From: Pseudomonadota bacterium
GTDB taxonomy: Bacteria > Pseudomonadota > Gammaproteobacteria > Burkholderiales > Rhodocyclaceae
Direction of reading: 5' to 3'
NCBI GenBank assembly: GCA_030917225.1
Contig: JAUPVD010000174.1
Span: 1-6,483 of the forward strand
DNA: 6,483 bases
Below, in pieces: positions 1 through 5,485 of the stretch. Numbering within the stretch: position 1 is the first letter of the stretch; every line of letters begins with the position of its first letter. A program made the translations under genes and the position numbers. The notes under the pieces were generated by a model. It was given only the letters and a program-made list of their open reading frames with translations. It made no database searches and was not told the DNA's origin.

Positions 1-373
1 CCGCATGGGCACGATGGAAATCGAATCCGCGCTGGTGTCGAACCCGATGGTTGCCGAAGCCGCTGTGGTCGGTCGCCCGGATGACCTGACCGGTGAAGCC
101 ATTTGTGCCTTCGTCGTGCTCAAGGGCGCCCGCCCGACCGGCGACGACATCAAGCGCGTGATCAAGGAGCTGCAGGATCACGTCGGCAAGGAGATCGGAC
201 CGATCGCCAAGCCGAAGGACATCCGCTTTGGCGACAACCTGCCGAAGACCCGTTCCGGCAAGATCATGCGTCGTCTGCTGCGTTCGCTGGCCAAGGGCGA
301 GGAAGTCACGCAGGACACCTCGACGCTGGAAAACCCGGCGATCCTGGAGCAGCTCAAGCAGCCCGCCGCCTAA
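1..373 (+). CDS. acs: Acetyl-CoA synthetase, C-terminal fragment (5' end outside window)
   Basis: This is the C-terminal lid domain of an AMP-forming acetyl-CoA synthetase, which activates acetate to acetyl-CoA via acetyl-AMP in the cytoplasm. The reading frame is open from base 2 to the TAA at 371-373, about 123 residues. Visible landmarks are the G-T-x-E-I-E-S-A-L segment near the left edge, [20 protein letters not shown] and the signature [11 protein letters not shown]. The lysine of the SGK motif (codon 260-262) is the conserved catalytic lysine, which in Acs enzymes is inactivated by reversible acetylation. The tail [14 protein letters not shown] is typical of bacterial Acs rather than of propionyl-CoA synthetase, though PrpE is the main alternative. 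The first ATG in this frame (base 5) is internal, not the gene start. The neighbouring symporters fit a role in carboxylate uptake and activation. Confidence 0.93.
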   Translation, partial: RMGTMEIESALVSNPMVAEAAVVGRPDDLTGEAICAFVVLKGARPTGDDIKRVIKELQDHVGKEIGPIAKPKDIRFGDNLPKTRSGKIMRRLLRSLAKGEEVTQDTSTLENPAILEQLKQPAA

Positions 374-382
374 TGCGGGCGA

Positions 383-407
383 TGCCGGGGGCTTCGGCCT
401 GCCGGCA
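383..407 (+). other. UUCG-capped hairpin in the acs 3' untranslated region
   Basis: An outer 6-bp stem (383-388 with 402-407) is followed by an inner GGC/GCC stem closed by a TTCG tetraloop (390-392 with 397-399). A G-T pair and one bulged G lie between them. It starts 9 bases after the acs stop. No T-tract follows, so it is not a classical terminator. A role in protecting the 3' end or pausing transcription is inference. Confidence 0.5.
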
Positions 408-432
408 CGAACAACGGCGTGTTCAAGTGGCA

Positions 433-438
433 TACAAT
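433..438 (+). promoter_or_regulatory. Possible -10 box (TACAAT) upstream of the DUF294 gene leader
   Basis: TACAAT differs from the sigma70 consensus TATAAT at one position and stands out in GC-rich sequence. It is the best -10 candidate between acs and the next gene. No convincing -35 lies 16-18 bases upstream (the sequence there is ACAAC-like), so the call is weak. If used, transcription would begin near 445 and run into the terminator at 489-524. Confidence 0.25.
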
Positions 439-444
439 GCCGGT

Positions 445-524
445 TGAACACGCCAAAGACTGACGCGGAGGAGAGACCGCTTCATTTCAGGCCGGCGCTG
501 GTTCAGCGCCGGCCTTTTTGTTTT
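445..524 (+). ncRNA. Candidate short leader RNA or small RNA ending in an intrinsic terminator
   Basis: The interval from the expected start of a TACAAT promoter to the terminator T-tract would give an RNA of about 75-80 nt. It contains a 4-bp GCGG/CCGC stem (465-468 with 477-480) presenting the purine-rich loop AGGAGAGA, followed by a short single strand and the terminator hairpin. No ATG, GTG or TTG lies at a usable distance after the GGAGGAG, so it does not look like a ribosome binding site for a gene. It could be an independent sRNA, an attenuating leader for the DUF294 gene, or just the acs 3' end. No RNA family was recognised. Confidence 0.25.
489..524 (+). terminator. Strong intrinsic terminator between acs and the DUF294 gene
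   Basis: A perfect 12-bp GC-rich stem (489-500 with 504-515) has a 3-base loop (GTT) and is followed by a T-rich tract, TTTT-G-TTTT, at 516-524. This is a textbook Rho-independent terminator on the + strand. It would end acs transcription, or that of a short RNA beginning around 445. It ends only 12 bases before the start codon of the next gene. Confidence 0.85.
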
Positions 525-525
525 C

Positions 526-536
526 GGGGGAGGGGA
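526..536 (+). promoter_or_regulatory. Purine-rich ribosome binding site of the DUF294 gene
   Basis: The run GGGGGAGGGGA lies directly before the ATG at 537 and includes GGAGG at 529-533. The spacing to the ATG is short (about 3 bases from GGAGG), but no other start in the frame has a comparable signal. It supports 537 as the start. The next in-frame ATG (558) has no Shine-Dalgarno. Confidence 0.5.
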
Positions 537-2447
537 ATGAGTTCAAGTGCGACCAAGATGCTGGTGGATGCAACTGTCGAGTTGCTGAAGCGGCATTCGC
601 CGTTTGACCGGATGGAACCTCAGGCGCTGGCGTTTCTCGCCGAAAAATCCCAGCTTGGCTATTTCCCCAAGGATGCAACCATCGTCTCCCCCGACATGGG
701 GCCGGTGAACACCTTCTACATTATCCAGCGCGGCAAGGTGCAGGCCAAGCAGACCGGCGACATCAACGTCACCGAATATTCGTCGCTGACCCTCGGTACC
801 GGCGAGGGCTTCCCCATCGGTTCGGTCATGGCGCGCCGCGCGTCGACCAACGCCTACATCGCCATCGAAGACACTTTCTGCTATCAGCTGCCGGCGGACG
901 ATTTCGTGCAACTGATGCAGATGAGCCAGCCGTTCAATCTCTTCTGCACGCAGTACATCGCCACGCTCCTCAACCAATCCCGGCGCCAGCTTCAGGTCCA
1001 GTTTTCCCAGCGCGCGGCCGAGCAGCAGTCGATGAATTCGCCACTCTCGGCGATCATTACCAAGAAGCCCGTGTGCGTAACGCCGGAAACGCCGATCCGG
1101 CAAGTGGTCGAGACCATGGTGGCGGGGCATGTTGGTTCTATGGTGGTGGTGGACGCAGAGCATCGTCCGATCGGCATCTTTACCCAGTCGGATGCCATGA
1201 AGCGCATCCTGCTCCCGGGTCTGCCGCTTGATGGACCGATTTCATCCGTCATGTCGAAGCATCCACATGCGCTCTCCGATCACTCGCCGGTCTACGACGC
1301 AGCCTTGGCCATGGCCATGCACAGCGTCCGCCATGTCCTTGCGGTGGATGAGGAGGGGAAACTGCAGGGGGTGGTTTCCGAGCGCGATCTGTTCACCCTG
1401 CAGCGTGTCGGCCTGCGCCAGATTCGTCAGACGATTGAGGGTGCGACGGATATCCAGGCGCTGAAGCAGGCCGGCGCCGATGTCCGCCAGCTGGCACTCA
1501 ACATGCTGGCGCAAGGGGTCGGTGCAGAGCAGCTGACGCAGTTCATCTCGGCCCTGAATGACACCGTGACACGACGGGTCATCCAGCTCAATCTCGCCGA
1601 GCATGATCTCTATGGCATTGAATGGGCGTGGCTGGCTTTCGGTTCGGAAGGGCGAGACGAACAGACCTTCAGCACCGATCAGGACAACGGCATCGTCTTC
1701 ATCTGCACCGATATCCAGAACCGCGACGAGCTTGAACTACGCTTGCTCGACTTTTCCCAGCATGTAAACCGTGACCTGGATACCGTCGGGTTTACCTACT
1801 GCAAGGGCAATATCATGGCCTGCAACCCCGAGTTGTGCCTGACGCTCGAGGGTTGGGAGGAAAAATTCGATCGCTGGATCAGGGTGCCTGAGCCGCAAGC
1901 ACTGCTCAATGCCTCGATCTTCTTCGATTTCCGGGTGCTTTACGGGGCTTCTCATCTTGGTGACCGCTTGCGAATGTCGTTGCTGGCGATGGCCAGGAAC
2001 ACGCCCGTATTCCTGCGCATGATGGCGGCCAATGCCATGCAGGTGCAGCCGCCTCTCGGCAAAATTCGCGACTTCCTCACTGATCTCGAACCTGATTACC
2101 CGGGTTGTATCGACCTGAAGAAATACGGTGCCCGCATCTTCATCGATGCTGCGAGGATTTTTGCGCTCGCGACCGGCGTGCATAACACCAACACCGTGCA
2201 GCGGATCAAGCTTTCCAGCCAGCGCCTGGGAGTGCAGGCGGAAGAAGCGGCGGCCATCATCGAGGGTTTCAACTACATCCAACTGCTGCGTCTGCGCCAT
2301 CAGCACTTCGAGACCGAGCATGGTCGGCCCGGCGACAACTGTATCAATCCGGACCTGCTGAACGAACTGGATCGGCGAATCCTGAAGGAATCGTTCCGTC
2401 AGGCACGCAAGCTGCAGCAGCGGCTCAAGCTCGATTACCAGTTGTGA
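537..2447 (+). CDS. Putative nucleotidyltransferase with cNMP-like, CBS-pair and DUF294 domains
   Basis: This is a 636-residue cytoplasmic protein with four parts. Residues about 21-140 form a cyclic-nucleotide-binding-like beta-roll, and 171-290 form a tandem CBS pair (repeats near 171-225 and 234-288). The putative nucleotidyltransferase domain DUF294 spans about 310-450, and its C-terminal helical partner about 480-630. The transferase core shows FGSEGRDEQ followed by TDQDNG: G369-S370 and the metal-binding D381-x-D383, as in GlnD-like enzymes. CBS pairs usually sense adenosine nucleotides. The family's substrate is not established. A regulatory nucleotidylation role near acs and carboxylate transporters is inference. 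In the cNMP-like domain the usual phosphate-pocket FGE is replaced by FPIG, so classical cAMP binding is doubtful. The start at 537 is chosen for its purine-rich RBS and because the domain begins soon after. The frame is open further upstream, but that part overlaps acs and the terminator. The exonuclease gene follows after 4 bases, so the two are probably co-translated. Confidence 0.88.
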   Translation: MSSSATKMLVDATVELLKRHSPFDRMEPQALAFLAEKSQLGYFPKDATIVSPDMGPVNTFYIIQRGKVQAKQTGDINVTEYSSLTLGTGEGFPIGSVMARRASTNAYIAIEDTFCYQLPADDFVQLMQMSQPFNLFCTQYIATLLNQSRRQLQVQFSQRAAEQQSMNSPLSAIITKKPVCVTPETPIRQVVETMVAGHVGSMVVVDAEHRPIGIFTQSDAMKRILLPGLPLDGPISSVMSKHPHALSDHSPVYDAALAMAMHSVRHVLAVDEEGKLQGVVSERDLFTLQRVGLRQIRQTIEGATDIQALKQAGADVRQLALNMLAQGVGAEQLTQFISALNDTVTRRVIQLNLAEHDLYGIEWAWLAFGSEGRDEQTFSTDQDNGIVFICTDIQNRDELELRLLDFSQHVNRDLDTVGFTYCKGNIMACNPELCLTLEGWEEKFDRWIRVPEPQALLNASIFFDFRVLYGASHLGDRLRMSLLAMARNTPVFLRMMAANAMQVQPPLGKIRDFLTDLEPDYPGCIDLKKYGARIFIDAARIFALATGVHNTNTVQRIKLSSQRLGVQAEEAAAIIEGFNYIQLLRLRHQHFETEHGRPGDNCINPDLLNELDRRILKESFRQARKLQQRLKLDYQL

Positions 2448-2451
2448 TCCG

Positions 2452-3162
2452 ATGAGCTGGCTTTCACGATTTTTTGGTGGCGCGGGCAATGCCAGTTTGT
2501 CGCCCGAGCAGCGGGCGAGGCTCGATGTCTGGCGCCGGCTGCCGTCCGCAGATATTTCACGCAGCCACCAGCTGACACGCTATGTCGTGGCGGACGTTGA
2601 AGCCAGTGGCCTCAATATGGTCAAGGACAGCCTGATTGCGATAGGCGCCGTTGCGGTGGTCAACGGCATGATCCAGCTTGCCGATGCTTTTGAAGTGGTC
2701 TTGCGCCAGGATGAGGTCAGCACGCACGCGAACATTCTCATCCATGGCATTGGCGGTTCCGCCCAACAGGAGGGGGTTGATCCTGTCGAAGCGCTGCTGA
2801 GTTTTCTGGAGTATGCCGGCAAGGCGCCTCTGGTGGCCTATCACGCCGAATTCGATCGGCGGATGATCGCTGGTGCAATGAAAAAATATTTCGGCACCAA
2901 CATCGAATTGCAGTGGATCGATCTGGCCTGGGTGATGCCGGAGCTGTTCCGGGATCGCGTCAACGGCCGGATTGAACTCGATGAGTGGCTGCAGATGTTC
3001 GGCATCGACAACATTCAGCGACACAACGCTGTTTCGGATGCCTACGCCACCGCCAAGCTGACGCAAGTAGCCATTACGCAAGGTGCGGCACAGGGCAGGG
3101 ATACTGCTCGTGCCTTCATCGAAACCGAGCGCGCACGTCGCAGTCTTCGGCGTGCAGATTAG
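2452..3162 (+). CDS. DEDDh-family 3'-5' exonuclease (DnaQ-like)
   Basis: This is a 236-residue protein with one DnaQ-type exonuclease domain, predicted to hydrolyse DNA or RNA from the 3' end with two divalent metals. All five DEDDh residues are visible: Exo I VVADVEASGL (D48, E50), Exo II AYHAEFDRRM (D135), and Exo III RHNAVSDAYATAKL (H191, D196). Exo I carries DVE where DTE is more usual. About 40 residues precede the domain, starting MSWLSRFFGG, and a basic Arg-rich tail (ERARRSLRRAD) ends the protein. Neither extension is recognised. The ATG lies 4 bases after the DUF294 stop with no clear Shine-Dalgarno of its own, which suggests translational coupling. It is not the polymerase III epsilon subunit: no DnaE-binding tail is evident and the context is wrong. 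Its nucleic acid substrate, and why it sits in a transport/acetate cluster, cannot be read from the sequence. Confidence 0.9.
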   Translation: MSWLSRFFGGAGNASLSPEQRARLDVWRRLPSADISRSHQLTRYVVADVEASGLNMVKDSLIAIGAVAVVNGMIQLADAFEVVLRQDEVSTHANILIHGIGGSAQQEGVDPVEALLSFLEYAGKAPLVAYHAEFDRRMIAGAMKKYFGTNIELQWIDLAWVMPELFRDRVNGRIELDEWLQMFGIDNIQRHNAVSDAYATAKLTQVAITQGAAQGRDTARAFIETERARRSLRRAD

Positions 3163-3186
3163 TGCACGGGCCCTGAAAATCGGCAA

Positions 3187-5220
3187 ATGCAAAACGAGCT
3201 GACTTCACGCCTTCGCGGATACTACCTCTCCTATACGGGAGTATTTGTCGCGCTCATTCTTCTGCTCGCCTACCTTGAGCGGCAGGGTTTGCCACCGCGC
3301 TGGATCGGCTACGCCTTCCTGTTTTTCACCATCATGATCTATGCCGCCATCGGCATCATGAGTCGCACCGCCAATGTCTCGGAATATTACGTAGCTGGCA
3401 GGCGGGTGCCGGCGGTCTACAACGGCATGGCCACCGGCGCCGACTGGATGAGCGCCGCGTCGTTCATCGGCCTTGCCGGTACGCTCTATCTTTCCGGTTA
3501 CCAGGGGCTGGCCTATGTCATGGGCTGGACCGGTGGTTATGTACTGGTGGCCCTGTTGCTCGCTCCCTACCTGCGCCGCTTTGGCCAATACACCGTGCCG
3601 GATTTTCTGGCCGCGCGCTACGGTGGCAATGCCGCGCGGCTTGTCGGCGTCTTTGCCACGGTGCTTGCCTCCTTCGTGTATGTCGTTGCACAGATCTACG
3701 GTGTCGGGCTGATTGCCAGCCGTTTCGTCGGCCTGCAGTTCGAGATCGGTGTTTTCCTGGGGCTCGCCGGCATCCTTGTCTGCTCCTTCCTTGGGGGCAT
3801 GAAGGCGGTAACCTGGACCCAGGTGGCGCAGTACGTGATCCTGATCGTTGCCTACATCACGCCGGTTGCCATGCTGTCGATCAAGGTGACCGGCTCGCCG
3901 GTGCCGCAGATCAGCTACTGGGAAGTGCTGGAAAAAGTGCGCGTGCTCGAGACGCAGATTTTTACGCTACCGGCAGAGGAGCAAGCGCGCCAGCGCTTTC
4001 AGGAGCGTGCCGATGCGCTTGAGGCCCGGATCGAAGCGCTACCGGAGTCGCTGACCCAAGAGAAGTCGTTGCTTCTGGCGCAGATCAACGAGCGAAAATT
4101 CGATGGTGTCACGCCGATGCGCGAGGTGCGGGCACTGGAGCGCCAGCGGCGCGAGTTGCCGGCTACACCTGAGCAGGCCAGGGTGAAATGGGGAGAGGCC
4201 CGGCATGTGGCGCTGGAACGCGCTGCAGTTCCCAACCACCATAGCGATGCCTATCCGGGCAAAACGGTGGAAGCGCGCAACGCGGCAAGAATCAATTTCC
4301 TGACGCTTATTTTTTGCCTGATGATCGGTACGGCAGCGCTGCCGCATATCCTCATGCGCTACTACACGACACCCAGCGTGCGTGAGGCGCGCGCCTCGGT
4401 TTTCTGGTCCTTGCTGTTCATCCTGGCGCTTTATCTGACAGCGCCTGCCTATGCGGTTTTTGCCAAACACGAAATCTACCTGCATCTGGTGAATAGCGAA
4501 ATTGCCAGGCTACCAGGCTGGATATCGGCCTGGAGCAAGCTCGGGCTGGTCTCGATCGAAGACATCAACCGGGACGGAATCCTGCAGCTCGCCGAGCTGA
4601 CGCTCAACCCCGATGTAATCGTGCTGGCGACTCCCGAGATCGCCGGTTTGCCCTATGTCATCTCCGGGCTGGTTGCCGCCGGGGCGCTCGCTGCGGCGCT
4701 GTCGACGGCCGACGGGCTGCTGCTGACGATTACCGGGGCAATGTCGCATGACGTCTATTACAAGATCATTCGCCCGCAGGCGAGCACGCAATGGCGTCTG
4801 GTGATCTCCAAGTCGCTGCTATTGGTCGTGGCCGTGTTTGCCGCCATGTTCGCTGCGCAAAAACCGGCGACCATCCTGTCGATGGTGGCCTGGGCTTTTT
4901 CGATAGCAGGCGCCGCGTTTTTCCCGGCACTGGTGCTCGGCATTTTCTGGAAACGCGCCAACAAGCAGGGGGCTGTCGCCGGCATGCTTGCCGGATTGCT
5001 GGTCACGCTGTACTACATGGTGCGTGTGCAGTTTGACAACATCACCTGGTTGGGGCTGCACGGCATTGGCATGCAGCCCTGGCTGGAAGTGCAGTCGACC
5101 TCTGCGGGCGTATGGGGCGTTCCGGTCGGGTTTCTGGTGATCGTGGTTGTCAGTTTGCTGACCCCGCCGCCGCCTCGGGAAACCCAGGAACTGGTTGAAC
5201 AACTCCGCTATCCCGCCTAA
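3187..5220 (+). CDS. Sodium:solute symporter, VC_2705-like subfamily (first of two paralogues)
   Basis: This is a 677-residue inner-membrane SSS-family (TC 2.A.21) transporter, likely for acetate or another small carboxylate by analogy with ActP; the substrate is inferred. Fourteen membrane segments can be drawn, near residues 14-30, 38-58, 76-102, 107-128, 150-177, 187-204, 208-232, 367-390, 403-425, 484-515, 536-556, 560-587, 594-612 and 642-660. The core begins at EYYVAGRRVP and GADWMSAASFIG. S506-T507 in ALSTADG match the Ser-Thr sodium-site pair of PutP (S340/T341). By the LeuT fold, both long loops (233-366 and 426-483) face the periplasm. The first is a charged, probably coiled-coil insertion; the second holds an EF-hand-like loop, D459-I-N-R-D-G-I-L-Q-L-A-E470. 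The start lies 24 bases after the exonuclease stop with only a weak Shine-Dalgarno, so it probably belongs to the same operon. No small-subunit gene precedes it, unlike the second symporter. Confidence 0.92.
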   Translation: MQNELTSRLRGYYLSYTGVFVALILLLAYLERQGLPPRWIGYAFLFFTIMIYAAIGIMSRTANVSEYYVAGRRVPAVYNGMATGADWMSAASFIGLAGTLYLSGYQGLAYVMGWTGGYVLVALLLAPYLRRFGQYTVPDFLAARYGGNAARLVGVFATVLASFVYVVAQIYGVGLIASRFVGLQFEIGVFLGLAGILVCSFLGGMKAVTWTQVAQYVILIVAYITPVAMLSIKVTGSPVPQISYWEVLEKVRVLETQIFTLPAEEQARQRFQERADALEARIEALPESLTQEKSLLLAQINERKFDGVTPMREVRALERQRRELPATPEQARVKWGEARHVALERAAVPNHHSDAYPGKTVEARNAARINFLTLIFCLMIGTAALPHILMRYYTTPSVREARASVFWSLLFILALYLTAPAYAVFAKHEIYLHLVNSEIARLPGWISAWSKLGLVSIEDINRDGILQLAELTLNPDVIVLATPEIAGLPYVISGLVAAGALAAALSTADGLLLTITGAMSHDVYYKIIRPQASTQWRLVISKSLLLVVAVFAAMFAAQKPATILSMVAWAFSIAGAAFFPALVLGIFWKRANKQGAVAGMLAGLLVTLYYMVRVQFDNITWLGLHGIGMQPWLEVQSTSAGVWGVPVGFLVIVVVSLLTPPPPRETQELVEQLRYPA

Positions 5221-5252
5221 ATACTACGTGCGGGACAGGCTCGCCTCATATT

Positions 5253-5279
5253 CCTTACAATTTTTTGTTGTCTGTAAGG
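5253..5279. repeat. 7-bp inverted repeat (CCTTACA / TGTAAGG) after the first symporter
   Basis: Perfect arms at 5253-5259 and 5273-5279 flank a 13-base T-rich spacer containing TTTTTT. No T-tract follows the second arm, so a standard terminator is unlikely on either strand. The arms are 20 bases centre to centre, about two helical turns, which would suit a dimeric regulator. Neither reading is proven. The second arm can also pair imperfectly with CGCACCTT at 5298-5305. Confidence 0.35.
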
Positions 5280-5323
5280 TTCGTGAAAGAATCGTGGCGC
5301 ACCTTGCACGTTCAGAAATGGAT

Positions 5324-5337
5324 TTGACTTGGATCAA
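5324..5337 (+). promoter_or_regulatory. FNR/ANR-type binding site upstream of the DUF4212-symporter pair
   Basis: TTGAC-TTGG-ATCAA matches the FNR-family consensus TTGAT-N4-ATCAA at 9 of 10 positions. With the flanking T and A it forms a wider TTTGA-N6-TCAAA palindrome. FNR/ANR/DNR proteins are oxygen- or NO-responsive activators common in denitrifying betaproteobacteria. A class II position (-41.5) would put the transcript start near 5372 and give a leader of about 110 bases. The TTGACT could also act as a -35, but no good -10 follows, which fits an activator-dependent promoter. A CRP-like site (TGTGA-N6-TCACA) fits less well. No experimental support is available. Confidence 0.5.
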
Positions 5338-5414
5338 ACCAAGGTTCTTTTTCATCTCTTGAAGACACTTCGGCAAGGCGTCAGACCGAAATAACCGACA
5401 GTGCCTTCAACGTT

Positions 5415-5441
5415 CCATGCTGCGGCAACGGGGCGGCATGG
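5415..5441 (+). other. 9-bp hairpin in the leader of the DUF4212 gene
   Basis: CCATGCTGC (5415-5423) pairs with GCGGCATGG (5433-5441), eight Watson-Crick pairs and one G-T, around the 9-base loop GGCAACGGG. It lies 26 bases before the Shine-Dalgarno at 5468 and inside the leader predicted from the FNR-type site. No T-tract follows, so it is not a terminator. It could affect mRNA stability or translation, or have no function. No known riboswitch was recognised. Confidence 0.4.
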
Positions 5442-5467
5442 TTTCAACGAACAGGGAAGACTTTCTT

Positions 5468-5477
5468 AGGAGGAGGG
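5468..5477 (+). promoter_or_regulatory. Strong Shine-Dalgarno that fixes the DUF4212 start
   Basis: AGGAGGAGGG ends 8 bases before the ATG at 5486, an ideal spacing. It rules in 5486 over the in-frame upstream ATGs at 5417 and 5438, which lack such a signal. It is by far the strongest ribosome binding site in the window, suggesting high expression of this transporter pair. Confidence 0.85.
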
Positions 5478-5485
5478 ACCCTTCC

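Noticed and set aside
437..463. Eight-codon mini-ORF (MPVEHAKD) that could be an attenuator leader peptide
   Set aside because: It has no Shine-Dalgarno, no run of a regulatory amino acid, and would start upstream of the transcript start expected from the TACAAT box.
467..520. Resemblance of GGAGAGACCG to the start of a glycine riboswitch aptamer
   Set aside because: The rest of the aptamer core, such as the conserved GCCGAAGG-type segment, is missing, and the neighbouring genes have no glycine link.
228..536. In-frame upstream extension of the DUF294 gene to an ATG at 228
   Set aside because: The frame is open, but this part overlaps the acs coding region and runs through the terminator, giving a low-complexity Arg/Ser-rich peptide. 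The RBS and domain start favour 537.
1737..2489. Long antisense open frame of 250 codons opposite the DUF294 gene
   Set aside because: It is a GC-rich shadow of a well-supported gene, with a His/Gln/Arg-rich composition and no recognisable domain.
5295..5308. Sigma54-like promoter TGGCGC-ACC-TTGCA
   Set aside because: The GG and GC elements are 8 bases apart rather than the required 10, so this is a near miss despite sigma54 control of acetate genes in other bacteria.
5324..5338. CRP-type reading of the palindrome TTTGA-N6-TCAAA
   Set aside because: CRP half-sites need TGTGA/TCACA and both arms mismatch at the key G/C, while the FNR consensus is matched at 9 of 10 positions.
5417..5485. Upstream start of the DUF4212 gene at 5417 (23 extra residues)
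   Set aside because: The ATG lies inside the leader hairpin and has no Shine-Dalgarno. The extra residues do not resemble the family N-terminus, whereas 5486 has an ideal RBS.
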